A DNA stretch of 64,000 nt from NCBI RefSeq assembly GCF_004016525.1, contig NZ_SACJ01000010.1:62001-126000 (forward strand), written 5' to 3'. Every line of letters begins with the position of its first letter. Positions within the stretch are counted from its first letter, which is position 1. Source of the stretch: Flavobacterium sufflavum (GTDB lineage Bacteria; Bacteroidota; Bacteroidia; Flavobacteriales; Flavobacteriaceae). Below, piece after piece: positions 9,078-16,760 of the stretch. The translations under genes were made by a program, and so were the position numbers. Under the pieces are notes generated by a model. The model had not been told where the DNA came from. It searched no databases and saw only the letters and a list, made by a program, of their open reading frames with translations.

Positions 9078-9902
9078 TTAAAAATTCAGTTTTTCATACA
9101 ATTTTACACATTCTACAGCTGCTTTTACATCGTGTACTCTCAAAATGTGAGCACCTTTTGTCAAAGCAATCGTATTTAAAAAAGTGGTGCCATTTAAGGC
9201 CTCATCGGCAGTAATTCCCAGTGTTTTATGAATCATCGATTTTCTGGAAATCCCAATCAATATAGGCAATTCTAAACTGTGAAACAACTCAAGTTTTTGC
9301 ATCACTTCATAATTTTGTGCTATTGTTTTGGCAAATCCAAAACCGGGATCAACTATTAAATCATTAATTCCTAAACTTCTGGCCTGGCTTATTTTTTCTG
9401 AAAAATAAAACAAAACTTCCTTTACTACATCTTCATACTCTGTCATGGTTTGCATGGTTTCAGGTGTGCCGCGCATGTGCATCATAATGTAGGGAACCTG
9501 ATATTTAGCAATAACTTCTAACATTTTATCATCAAGATTTCCCGCCGAAATATCATTAATAATAGCCGCTCCGTTTTCGATACAGGCTTTGGCTACTTCA
9601 CTTCTAAAAGTATCAATTGAAATTAAAATCCCTGGAAAATGCTTGATTAATAATTGTACAACTGGAACAATCCTATCCAACTCTTCTTCAACTGATACAA
9701 ATTCGGCACTGGGTTTACTCGAATAGGCTCCAATATCAATAAAAGTAGCTCCTTCGGCTAGCATTTTTTCGACCTTGGCTAAAATCTCTTCTTCGCTCGA
9801 ATACCTTCCACCATCAAAAAAAGAATTGGGCGTTATATTCAAAATCCCCATTACTTTAGGTTGGGATAAATCAATCAGCTGTCCTTTGCAGTTAATAGTC
9901 AT
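9078..9902 (-). CDS. folP: Dihydropteroate synthase
   Basis: FolP condenses p-aminobenzoate with dihydropterin pyrophosphate in folate synthesis and is the sulfonamide target. The 274-residue TIM barrel shows the family signatures in order: VMGILNITPNSFFDGG, FIDIGAYSSKPSA, ISIDTFRSEVA, INDISAG, DPGFGFAKT, and the C-terminal LRVHDV. Length is normal. It begins the short minus-strand unit with the lipoprotein at 8440 and is divergent from the DUF1599 gene. Confidence 0.97.
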   Translation of the reverse strand: MTINCKGQLIDLSQPKVMGILNITPNSFFDGGRYSSEEEILAKVEKMLAEGATFIDIGAYSSKPSAEFVSVEEELDRIVPVVQLLIKHFPGILISIDTFRSEVAKACIENGAAIINDISAGNLDDKMLEVIAKYQVPYIMMHMRGTPETMQTMTEYEDVVKEVLFYFSEKISQARSLGINDLIVDPGFGFAKTIAQNYEVMQKLELFHSLELPILIGISRKSMIHKTLGITADEALNGTTFLNTIALTKGAHILRVHDVKAAVECVKLYEKLNF

Positions 9903-9938
9903 TTTTTAATCTTTATTTTAAAGTTGAATCCTTTTCCC

Positions 9939-9946
9939 TACTTTTG
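9939..9946 (+). promoter_or_regulatory. -7 element for the DUF1599 gene
   Basis: TACTTTTG is an exact TAnnTTTG match 31 bases ahead of the ATG at 9977. The upstream TTG at 9944 lies within it and so is not the start codon. Confidence 0.55.
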
Positions 9947-9976
9947 AGAAAATTTTTAGACAAATATACATCAATA

Positions 9977-10525
9977 ATGAAGAATACTTCTCAAGAATAC
10001 GATAAGGTAATTGCAATTTGTCGTTCCTTATTTGCTAATAAAATGCAGGATTACGGCAGCGCTTGGCGCATTTTACGATTACCCTCTTTAACCGATCAAA
10101 TATTCATTAAAGCACAAAGAATTCGCAGTTTACAAGAAAACGAAGTTCGCAAAGTAGACGAAGACGAATCGGGCGAATTCATCGGAATAATCAATTATTC
10201 GATAATGGCTTTAATCCAATTAGAACTGGGCGTTGTTGACCAACCCGATTTAAATGTGGAAAAAGCAACTGCTTTGTATGATGCCAAAGTAAAATTGACC
10301 AAAGATTTAATGGAAGCCAAAAACCATGACTACGGCGAAGCCTGGCGTGATATGCGTGTGAGTTCGTTGACCGATTTAATTTTGCAAAAACTACTTCGCG
10401 TAAAGCAAATTGAAGACAATAAAGGCAAAACAATAGTTTCTGAAGGAATTGATGCTAATTACCAGGATATGATTAACTACTCCGTTTTTGCCTTGATATT
10501 AATGGGATTTGCTAACAATCAATAA
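9977..10525 (+). CDS. DUF1599 protein with two internal repeats
   Basis: A 182-residue protein of the DUF1599 family, common in Bacteroidota and of unknown function. It contains two recognisably related halves: KMQDYGSAWRILRLPSLTDQ near residue 25 and KNHDYGEAWRDMRVSSLTDL near residue 110, each followed by a helix and an INYS(I/V)(M/F)AL segment. The all-helical, acidic/histidine-poor pattern suggests a tandem-duplicated fold. I chose ATG 9977 because the upstream TTG is inside the promoter. It is followed six bases later by the BT_3928-type gene, indicating one operon. Confidence 0.9.
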   Translation: MKNTSQEYDKVIAICRSLFANKMQDYGSAWRILRLPSLTDQIFIKAQRIRSLQENEVRKVDEDESGEFIGIINYSIMALIQLELGVVDQPDLNVEKATALYDAKVKLTKDLMEAKNHDYGEAWRDMRVSSLTDLILQKLLRVKQIEDNKGKTIVSEGIDANYQDMINYSVFALILMGFANNQ

Positions 10526-10531
10526 TCTTTT

Positions 10532-11632
10532 ATGAAAAATACAATCACTCAATTTTCAAGAATATTTGTTGGAACATTATTTATAATCTCCGGTTTAATC
10601 AAGCTAAATGACCCTGTAGGCTTCTCCTATAAACTAGCCGAATATTTTAGCGAACCTGTTTTTAACATTCCATTTTTAGTTCCTTTTAGCCTATCACTAG
10701 CTTTATTTTTAGTTATTGTAGAAGTACTTTTAGGAATCATGCTACTCATAGGTTATAAATCAAAATTCACGATTTGGAGTCTATTGTTAATGATCGTCTT
10801 TTTTACCTTCTTAACTTTTTATTCCGCTTATTATGATGTGGTAAAAGACTGTGGTTGTTTTGGAGACGCTTTGCACCTTACACCTTGGCAATCATTTACT
10901 AAAGATGTTGTTTTACTGTTCTTTATCCTTATCTTATTTGCAAACAAAAAACTGGTAAAACCTTTATTCAATAAAGGTCTTCAAAATTTGATTGCGGCTT
11001 TGGGTGTAGTAGCAGCTATTTTCATGGCCTATCATGTTCTAAATCATTTGCCAATAATTGATTTCCGCCCTTACAAAGTAGGAACAAATATCCAAAAAGG
11101 AATGGAAATCCCTGAAGGTGCACCAAAATCGGTAGTTGAAATGATTTTCATTTATAAGGTTAACGGTGTCAACAAAGAATTTACCGAAAAGGATTTGATG
11201 AATATTCCCGAAGGAGCCGAATTTGTCGATAGAAAAGATAAGATAATTAGCGAAGGTTACATCCCTCCTATCCATGATTTCACGATGACAAAAGACGGTT
11301 CGGACTACAAAGACGAATTACTCCAGGAACCTAAATTAATGATGGTGGTGGCTTATGATTTGACTTTAGCCGATGAAGACGGAATGAGAAAATTGCAGAA
11401 ATTAAATCAGGAAGCTACTTCAAAAGGTTACAAAGTAATTGGTATGACTAATTCTTCAGTTGAAGAAATCGAAAAAGCACAAAAAAAATACAATCTAAAA
11501 TTTGACTTTTACAGCTGCGATGCTACCGCCTTAAAAACGATAGAAAGAGCTAATCCAAGTATTGTAATTCTGGAAAAAGGAACTGTAAAACAAAAAGCTC
11601 ATTATAACGATATTGGAAGTTTAAAATTGTAA
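10532..11632 (+). CDS. BT_3928-type DoxX/MauE membrane protein with thioredoxin-like tail
   Basis: A 366-residue protein with an N-terminal four-helix DoxX/MauE-like membrane domain (about 1-135: RIFVGTLFIISGLIKLNDP; the conserved KDCGCFGDAL with its CxC; WQSFTKDVVLLFFILILF), one more helix near 150-168, and a soluble C-terminal region. The last 110 residues (MMVVAYDLTLADEDGMRKL; KVIGMTNSS; SIVILEKGTV) look like a thioredoxin fold without a CXXC. The family is conserved in Bacteroidota, often beside DUF1599 and tpiA as here. A role in periplasmic redox or disulfide relay is plausible but unproven. Confidence 0.9.
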   Translation: MKNTITQFSRIFVGTLFIISGLIKLNDPVGFSYKLAEYFSEPVFNIPFLVPFSLSLALFLVIVEVLLGIMLLIGYKSKFTIWSLLLMIVFFTFLTFYSAYYDVVKDCGCFGDALHLTPWQSFTKDVVLLFFILILFANKKLVKPLFNKGLQNLIAALGVVAAIFMAYHVLNHLPIIDFRPYKVGTNIQKGMEIPEGAPKSVVEMIFIYKVNGVNKEFTEKDLMNIPEGAEFVDRKDKIISEGYIPPIHDFTMTKDGSDYKDELLQEPKLMMVVAYDLTLADEDGMRKLQKLNQEATSKGYKVIGMTNSSVEEIEKAQKKYNLKFDFYSCDATALKTIERANPSIVILEKGTVKQKAHYNDIGSLKL

Positions 11633-11637
11633 AAAAG

Positions 11638-11679
11638 AAAGCTCATAAAGACTAAAATTAGCATTTATGGGCTTTTTTT
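11638..11679 (+). terminator. Terminator after the BT_3928-type gene
   Basis: AAAGCTCATAAA (11638-11649) pairs with TTTATGGGCTTT (11664-11675) with one G-U pair, then continues into a T-run. The ATG of a 60-codon open frame (11667) lies inside the right arm, which argues against that start. Confidence 0.7.
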
Positions 11680-11685
11680 ATGCCT

Positions 11686-11856
11686 TAAAAAAGCTGAAAA
11701 AGATCCAAAAAAGCATTTTTAGAGGCTTATTTAAGGATATTCATTGGGAATCTAAAAAAATAATGGAGTCACTATTACGTTTTCATTTGTGTTTTTATAA
11801 CTCTAATAGCTGTATTTGTTATTTTAATCGAGTTTCTTCAAAAAAATAAAAACTAG
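11686..11856 (+). pseudogene. Possible broken small membrane-protein gene
   Basis: Two overlapping frames look like parts of one small protein. Frame 1 (open from 11667) gives a basic amphipathic stretch ending IFRGLFKDIHWESKK near 11759. Frame 3, starting just after a TAA at 11761-11763, encodes a 30-residue stretch with an unmistakable membrane helix (WSHYYVFICVFITLIAV at its beginning, LQKNKN at its end, stop TAG 11854-11856). Removing one base, the T at 11761, would fuse them across the A-run 11754-11760. No start codon outside the preceding terminator hairpin is evident, so this may be a decayed gene or chance. The exact left end is not determined. Confidence 0.3.
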
Positions 11857-11880
11857 AAACAGCAATCAAATTGTTTATTT

Positions 11881-11888
11881 TAACTTTG
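11881..11888 (+). promoter_or_regulatory. -7 element for the TlpA-like gene
   Basis: TAACTTTG, an exact TAnnTTTG match, seven bases ahead of the ATG at 11895. The short spacing would give a very short leader, so the promoter assignment is moderate. Confidence 0.45.
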
Positions 11889-11894
11889 TTTCCA

Positions 11895-12410
11895 ATGAAA
11901 AAAACAAAAATAATAATTGCTTTTTTAATCGTTTTAACTACATTTTCTTGTACAAAATCGAATGAACAAAAAGCTTTATTTTCTAAAGAAGCATTATCAG
12001 AAACACTATTGACAACAACTGAAAATCAAATTGCTTTTCAGGATATTCTAAAAAAATACAAGGGGAAAACGGTGTTGATTAAATTTTGGGCTTCCTGGTG
12101 TGGTGACTGTGTGAAGGCAATGCCAAAAATAAAAGAATTACAGGCAAAGCATCCGGAAGTAGCTTATATGTTTATTTCAATGGATACAACTGCTGATAAA
12201 TGGAAAGCGGGAATTGAAAAATACAATCTCAATGGCGCTAATTTTATGGCAAATGATCAAATGAATGGGATTTTTGCAAAAGCAGTTGATTTAGATTGGA
12301 TTCCGAGATATCTTATCGTTGATAAAACGGGTAAAATTGTTTTGTATCGCGCCATAGAAACTGATTTTGAACAAATTAATTTGGCTTTAAATCAATTAAA
12401 AAAAGAATAA
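11895..12410 (+). CDS. TlpA-like thioredoxin lipoprotein
   Basis: A 171-residue periplasm-facing thiol-disulfide oxidoreductase. It has a lipoprotein signal (lipidated cysteine at residue 19 in TTFSCTKS), then a thioredoxin fold with the active-site motif WASWCGDC, the following helix KAMPKIKEL, and the cis-proline loop as WIPRYLIVDKTGKIV. This is the TlpA/ResA type used for reducing apocytochromes or other exported thiols; the substrate is not evident. I use the ATG at 11895 since the frame's earlier TTG precedes the promoter box. It sits between the BT_3928-type gene and tpiA. Confidence 0.92.
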   Translation: MKKTKIIIAFLIVLTTFSCTKSNEQKALFSKEALSETLLTTTENQIAFQDILKKYKGKTVLIKFWASWCGDCVKAMPKIKELQAKHPEVAYMFISMDTTADKWKAGIEKYNLNGANFMANDQMNGIFAKAVDLDWIPRYLIVDKTGKIVLYRAIETDFEQINLALNQLKKE

Positions 12411-12454
12411 ATATTACTTAACAAAAAATAAAATTCAAATATAACACTACTAAA

Positions 12455-13207
12455 ATGAGAAAAAAAATTGTAGCAGGAAACTGGAAAATGCACAAAAATG
12501 CAGCACAAACTAGCGAATTATTAAGTGAATTAATTGCAAAAGTACCTGCAAATACTACAGCACAAGTAATTGTTGCGCCAACATTTGTAAACTTGGCTGC
12601 AGCTGTAAATCAATTAAAAGGAACTAACATTAGTGTTGCTGCACAAAACGTACACCAAACTGAAAGCGGTGCTTTTACAGGAGAAATCTCTGCTGATATG
12701 TTAACTGGAGTTGGAGTAAACACTGTAATTTTAGGACACTCTGAGCGTAGAGCTATTTTCAATGAAACTGACGCTTTAATTGCTGATAAAGTAAATACAG
12801 CTTTAAAACATGACATGACTGTTATTTTCTGTTTTGGTGAAGAATTAAAAGACCGTCAATCTAATCAACATTTCAACGTTGTTGAAAATCAATTAAAAGA
12901 CGGATTATTCCAAATTGATGCTAAATCTTGGGATAAAGTTGTTTTGGCTTACGAACCAGTTTGGGCTATTGGAACAGGTGAAACTGCTTCACCAGAACAA
13001 GCACAAGAAATGCACGAATTCATCAGAGAAACAGTTCTTAAAGCTTTCGGAAAAGAGATTGCTGAAAATGTAACTATTCTTTACGGAGGTTCTGTAAAAC
13101 CGGATAATGCTAAAGAAATTTTCTCTAAACCAGACGTAGACGGTGGTCTTATTGGTGGAGCTGCTTTAAAAGCAGATGATTTTGTTGCGATTGTAACAGC
13201 TATCTAA
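12455..13207 (+). CDS. tpiA: Triosephosphate isomerase
   Basis: TpiA interconverts dihydroxyacetone phosphate and glyceraldehyde 3-phosphate. The 250-residue barrel has all catalytic residues: K11 in GNWKMHKN, H95 in ILGHSERR and E167 in LAYEPVWAIGTG, plus the phosphate-binding ILYGGSVKPDN and GGLIGGAALK. Length is normal. It follows the TlpA-like gene by 44 bases and ends at a clear terminator. The other glycolytic genes in the window (gap, pfkA) are 30 kb away. Confidence 0.98.
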   Translation: MRKKIVAGNWKMHKNAAQTSELLSELIAKVPANTTAQVIVAPTFVNLAAAVNQLKGTNISVAAQNVHQTESGAFTGEISADMLTGVGVNTVILGHSERRAIFNETDALIADKVNTALKHDMTVIFCFGEELKDRQSNQHFNVVENQLKDGLFQIDAKSWDKVVLAYEPVWAIGTGETASPEQAQEMHEFIRETVLKAFGKEIAENVTILYGGSVKPDNAKEIFSKPDVDGGLIGGAALKADDFVAIVTAI

Positions 13208-13225
13208 TACCCAAAATATTTTTCT

Positions 13226-13262
13226 AAAAATCCTCAATTACTAAAGTGATTGGGGATTTTTT
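13226..13262 (+). terminator. tpiA terminator
   Basis: AAATCCTCAAT pairs with ATTGGGGATTT (G-U pairs allowed) around a 10-base loop, followed by a T-run. It lies 18 bases after the tpiA stop. Confidence 0.7.
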
Positions 13263-13334
13263 GATTAAAAATCTAATTGTCGAATACTACTCCGCTTAGA
13301 AATACGTTACCAAAAGACAGAATTTTAAAAACTC

Positions 13335-14135
13335 ATGGAATCTAAAGAACTAATCAACAAATCAGCTAAGAAAATTTGGCAAAAATGGTCCATTGCAATC
13401 CGGATAACTCCATTAATCATTCTACTTGCGTTACTCAAAATTCTCACTCATTATTTGGGTTGGGAAGTATTAGAATTAAATGCCCTTTTTACCAGTTTAG
13501 TGGCCGGTACCATATTCCTTATCGGATTTTTAATCAGTGGTGTATTATCCGATTATAAAGAAAGTGAAAAATTACCCAGCGAAATTTCAGCTTCTATGAA
13601 ATCATTAGTTGATGATACTTATACCATTTACAAAACCAAAAATACCTTAACAGCTCTTGAATTTATAGAATTTCAAAAAATGTTTTGTAACTCTCTTATA
13701 AATTGGTTTTACAAAAAAGAAAAAACGAAAGTTATTTTGAAAAAAATCAGCGAAATGAACCATTTTTTTATCGAACTTGACAAAGAAGGTGTTCAAGCGG
13801 GTTATATCATTAAAATGAAAAATGAGCAAAACAATCTTCGAAAAATGATTCTACGAATTGATACCATAAGAGACACTAACTTTGTTGATTCAGCTTATAC
13901 AATCTTGGAAGCAATGGGATTTTTAATAGGATGCTGTCTTTTGATTATCAAAATAGAACCATTTTATGCTTCTCTATTTTTTACATTAGTGGTAACCTTC
14001 TTAATTGCTTATATGTTTCTGTTAATTAAAGATTTGGACAATCCATTTGATTATTCGAGTAATGGCGAAAGCGGAACTGAAGTTTCTTTGAAACCAATTC
14101 ATGATCTTAGAAAGCTACTTATTGATTTCATATAA
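13335..14135 (+). CDS. Bestrophin-like (DUF4239-type) membrane protein
   Basis: A 266-residue protein with two N-terminal membrane helices (about 24-43 and 50-75), a soluble middle of about 115 residues rich in Lys/Glu, and two C-terminal helices (about 188-232) ending in FLLIKDLDNPFDYS. This 2+2 helix layout with a soluble centre and a final LDNPF-type motif resembles the bestrophin-like DUF4239 family, whose function is unknown though channel activity has been suggested. The assignment is from architecture and the terminal motif only. It is a single gene between the tpiA terminator and prmA. Confidence 0.75.
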   Translation: MESKELINKSAKKIWQKWSIAIRITPLIILLALLKILTHYLGWEVLELNALFTSLVAGTIFLIGFLISGVLSDYKESEKLPSEISASMKSLVDDTYTIYKTKNTLTALEFIEFQKMFCNSLINWFYKKEKTKVILKKISEMNHFFIELDKEGVQAGYIIKMKNEQNNLRKMILRIDTIRDTNFVDSAYTILEAMGFLIGCCLLIIKIEPFYASLFFTLVVTFLIAYMFLLIKDLDNPFDYSSNGESGTEVSLKPIHDLRKLLIDFI

Positions 14136-14185
14136 AAGGTCTTTTTTAAAATTATTGCTTATAATTCCCAGCCAAAATATTTAGT

Positions 14186-14193
14186 TATCTTTG
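14186..14193 (+). promoter_or_regulatory. -7 element for prmA
   Basis: TATCTTTG, an exact TAnnTTTG match, 15 bases ahead of the prmA ATG, in the short gap after the bestrophin-like gene. Confidence 0.55.
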
Positions 14194-14207
14194 CCAAAAA
14201 AATCAAT

Positions 14208-15041
14208 ATGTCAAACATTTATATCGCCTACCATTTTAGCATTGAACCGAAAGAATTGGGTTCTGAAATTTTAATTGCCGAATTAGGCGAACTAGCATTC
14301 GAGAGTTTTACTGAAACCGAAAAAGGAATTTCAGCTTTTGTTCAAAAAGATTTATGGGACGAAATGATTCTTGAAAACGTAAATATATTGCACTCAGAAG
14401 AATTTGAAATTGATTATAGCTATGAAGAAATCGATCAGGTAAACTGGAATGAAGAATGGGAAAAGAATTTTGAGCCTATTGATGTAGATGGAAGATGTCA
14501 CGTAAGAGCTCCTTTTCACCCGAAAACGGATGCTGAATTTGACATTTTGATTGAACCAAAAATGAGTTTTGGAACCGGACATCATGAAACTACTCACATG
14601 ATGATCCAACATTTGTTAGAAATAGATGTTACCGAAATGAAAACTCTGGATATGGGTTGCGGAACTGCAATTCTTGCCATTCTTGCCGAAATGAAAGGCG
14701 CTCAACCTATTGATGCTATCGATATTGACAACTGGTGTTATTTGAATTCTATTGAAAATGCCGAACGTAACAACTGTAAAAACATAAGCGTTTATGAAGG
14801 AGATGCTTCTTTATTAAAAGGCAAAAAATACGATTTGATAATTGCAAACATCAACAGAAATATTTTGTTGAATGACATGCAAACCTATGTTGATTGCTTA
14901 AATCCAAAAGGGACTTTATTATTAAGTGGTTTTTATACTGAAGACATTCCTTTTATTGATGCTTCCTGTACCGAAAAAGGCTTAACTTATGTTAAAAAAT
15001 TCGAAAGAAACAATTGGGTTTCACTAAAATACGTAAATTAG
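14208..15041 (+). CDS. prmA: Ribosomal protein L11 methyltransferase
   Basis: PrmA trimethylates lysines and the N-terminus of ribosomal protein L11. The 277-residue protein has an N-terminal substrate-recognition region (about 1-100) and a class I SAM domain with motif I LDMGCGTAILAIL, the upstream MSFGTGHHETTHMM that is characteristic of PrmA, acidic loop DAIDIDNW, and motif IV IIANINRNILL (the N-I-N form). Length matches the family. It is followed by clpS at 46 bases. Confidence 0.95.
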   Translation: MSNIYIAYHFSIEPKELGSEILIAELGELAFESFTETEKGISAFVQKDLWDEMILENVNILHSEEFEIDYSYEEIDQVNWNEEWEKNFEPIDVDGRCHVRAPFHPKTDAEFDILIEPKMSFGTGHHETTHMMIQHLLEIDVTEMKTLDMGCGTAILAILAEMKGAQPIDAIDIDNWCYLNSIENAERNNCKNISVYEGDASLLKGKKYDLIIANINRNILLNDMQTYVDCLNPKGTLLLSGFYTEDIPFIDASCTEKGLTYVKKFERNNWVSLKYVN

Positions 15042-15086
15042 TACTCTACTAATTATCAAACAATTAAAGAGTAAACAAAGATTACT

Positions 15087-15362
15087 ATGAGTACTATAGA
15101 AAAAGTTAGAGAAAGAGTTAGCGTACAAGAAGTCACAGCTAAAAACAACGAAATTATTGTCTATAATGACGATGTTAATACTTTTGATCATGTAATTGAA
15201 ACCCTAATGCGCGTTTGTGAACATACGGCTGAACAAGCTGAACAATGTTCGTTAATTGTTCATTATAATGGAAAATGTACTGTTAAAACAGGCCCAATTG
15301 ACAAATTGAAACCGCAATGCACACAGCTTTTAGAAGCAGGTTTAAGTGCTGAAATAATCTAA
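15087..15362 (+). CDS. clpS: ClpS, adaptor of the ClpAP/ClpCP protease
   Basis: ClpS binds N-degron substrates and delivers them to Clp ATPases. The 91-residue protein shows the core IIVYNDDVNTFDHVIETLM (binding-pocket N-D-D and the helix after it), then CEHTAEQAEQCSLIVHYNGKC and TVKTG. It is slightly short, as in other Bacteroidota. It ends just before a strong bidirectional terminator and converges with the YeeE/YedE genes. The Clp protease partner is not in the window. Confidence 0.95.
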   Translation: MSTIEKVRERVSVQEVTAKNNEIIVYNDDVNTFDHVIETLMRVCEHTAEQAEQCSLIVHYNGKCTVKTGPIDKLKPQCTQLLEAGLSAEII

Positions 15363-15384
15363 TTAAACTACAAAATTTACCCAT

Positions 15385-15418
15385 AAAAAAAGCATTCGCC
15401 GCGACGAATGCTTTTTTT
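15385..15418. terminator. Bidirectional terminator between clpS and the YeeE/YedE pair
   Basis: GCATTCG (15392-15398) and CGAATGC (15405-15411) form a perfect stem flanked by an A-run on the left and a T-run on the right. It can terminate clpS on the plus strand and the transporter unit on the minus strand. Confidence 0.85.
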
Positions 15419-15435
15419 ATGGAATAAACATATTA

Positions 15436-15849
15436 TTAATGAGGTAGCTTGTCTTTTAGAACACCATAAATAAAAGTTCCTATCAAAGCTCCCAGAAGCA
15501 CTAAAATTACAGTTGTAAAACCTGCTCCTATTAATATAAATATAGGTCCCGGACAAGAACCAACTAATGCCCATCCTAATCCAAAAATCACTCCGCCTAA
15601 AAGATAACGAACGGTTGAAGATTCCTTGTCCGGAATACAAATAGGAGCTCCTGAATAATCTTTTAAATTGTATTTTTTTATAATTTGGATTCCAATGATT
15701 CCTGTCAAAACAGCAACCATAATGATTCCATACATGTGAAAAGATTGAAATTGAAACATTTCATAAATTCGATACCAGGAAACGGCCTCCGATTTGGTCA
15801 ATACAATTCCAAAAATAAATCCAACCAAAATAAATTTTACTAATTTCAT
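15436..15849 (-). CDS. YeeE/YedE family membrane protein, C-terminal-half type (DUF6691)
   Basis: A 137-residue protein with four predicted membrane helices: 1-20, 38-60, 80-100 and 104-130. It carries the signature GLGWALVGSCPGPIF with a conserved cysteine (the SCPGP motif), which in full-length YeeE/YedE proteins lies on the path for thiosulfate or sulfide-type substrates. It represents one half of the two-gene form of this transporter; the other half (15964-16521) lies just upstream on the same strand. There is no rhodanese, metallo-beta-lactamase or ArsR gene next to it, unlike many sulfur-handling loci. Confidence 0.88.
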   Translation of the reverse strand: MKLVKFILVGFIFGIVLTKSEAVSWYRIYEMFQFQSFHMYGIIMVAVLTGIIGIQIIKKYNLKDYSGAPICIPDKESSTVRYLLGGVIFGLGWALVGSCPGPIFILIGAGFTTVILVLLGALIGTFIYGVLKDKLPH

Positions 15850-15880
15850 ATTTAAATATTTATTGTTTTTTATAGGTAAT

Positions 15881-15902
15881 ACCTATCTGCCGACAGGCAG
15901 GT
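15881..15902. repeat. Degenerate GC-rich palindromic element, copy 2
   Basis: A 22-base imperfect palindrome beginning ACCTATC and ending GGCAGGT with CTGCCGACAG in the centre, in the 114-base gap between the two YeeE/YedE genes. It resembles the element at 7036-7053 and is much more GC-rich than the surrounding DNA. Confidence 0.55.
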
Positions 15903-15963
15903 GTAATTCGCATACAATCATTAGTTTTTTGCAACCAATTTCAGTTTATGCTCATTTCATAAC

Positions 15964-16521
15964 TTATACAATTAAAGGTAAAATAAAATGAGCCATAATT
16001 AATCCGCCAATAAAAAATCCAATTACTGCTTTTAAAGAAGGAAGTTGCAAATTGCTCAATCCTGAAATAGCGTGTCCTGAAGTACATCCACCGGCATAAC
16101 GGGAGCCAAAACCAATTAAAATCCCGCCAATAATCAAAATCAAGATTGCCTTAGGAGATTCGAAAACATCTTTCGAAAACAAGGCATCGGGCATTAGTTT
16201 CCCCTGCGGAGCATCAATATTCATCATTTGAAGCTCTGCTATTGTTTTAGGATTTATCGACACATTAGAAGCATCGCTTAAATAATGAGTAGCCACAAAA
16301 CCACCCAGCATAGCTCCTGCTACTACGGCAAGATTCCAACGCTGTGATTTCCAATCAAAACTAAAAAAAGCTACCTTTTTCCCTGCTCCGGCTAAACTGC
16401 ATAAGGTTCTTAAATTAGAAGACATTCCGAAATATTTTCCAAAATAAATCAAACTAAGCATTATTAAGCCAATTATAAAACCCGAAATATACCATGACCA
16501 GGTATGATAAATCAATTCCAT
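15964..16521 (-). CDS. YeeE/YedE family membrane protein, N-terminal-half type
   Basis: A 185-residue membrane protein with a first helix at about 8-28, one at 68-80, one near 127-145 and one at 163-183. The signature GSRYAGGCTSGHAISGLSNL contains the conserved cysteine of the YeeE/YedE (TsuA-like) family. With the downstream 137-residue gene it makes up a complete two-component transporter, probably for a reduced sulfur compound such as thiosulfate; that substrate is inferred from family knowledge. It is the first gene of the unit. Confidence 0.9.
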   Translation of the reverse strand: MELIYHTWSWYISGFIIGLIMLSLIYFGKYFGMSSNLRTLCSLAGAGKKVAFFSFDWKSQRWNLAVVAGAMLGGFVATHYLSDASNVSINPKTIAELQMMNIDAPQGKLMPDALFSKDVFESPKAILILIIGGILIGFGSRYAGGCTSGHAISGLSNLQLPSLKAVIGFFIGGLIMAHFILPLIV

Positions 16522-16651
16522 ACTTATTTATTTTTTATGCAAAGTTAAATAGTAAATTTTCAATTGAATGTGAGAAATGTTACATTCGATAAAATTAGCC
16601 TTCTTCCTTCAAAAAAAAGCAAATTAGTAGCTCAAAATTTGAAGTTCTCAA

Positions 16652-16659
16652 TATCTTTG
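16652..16659 (+). promoter_or_regulatory. -7 element ahead of the kdsA-adjacent lipoprotein
   Basis: TATCTTTG, an exact TAnnTTTG match. The region between it and the lipoprotein gene holds an 11-codon open frame (16672-16707) whose stop overlaps the ATG at 16704. Confidence 0.5.
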
Positions 16660-16760
16660 TGAGACAATTAAATGAACCTCTGTTTCGAAATTAATTCAAT
16701 TTTATGAAATCACAGTTAATAACTAATTTACGTAAACAAATAAAAGAAAATAAAAAGCTT

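Noticed and set aside
11667..11849. A 60-codon open frame taken as a normal gene
   Set aside because: Its ATG is inside the right arm of the preceding terminator, and its second half is in a different frame from the obvious membrane helix. I list the region only as a possible broken gene.
15377..15640. An 87-residue minus-strand frame over the clpS-YeeE junction
   Set aside because: It is in another frame within the DUF6691 gene and crosses the bidirectional terminator.
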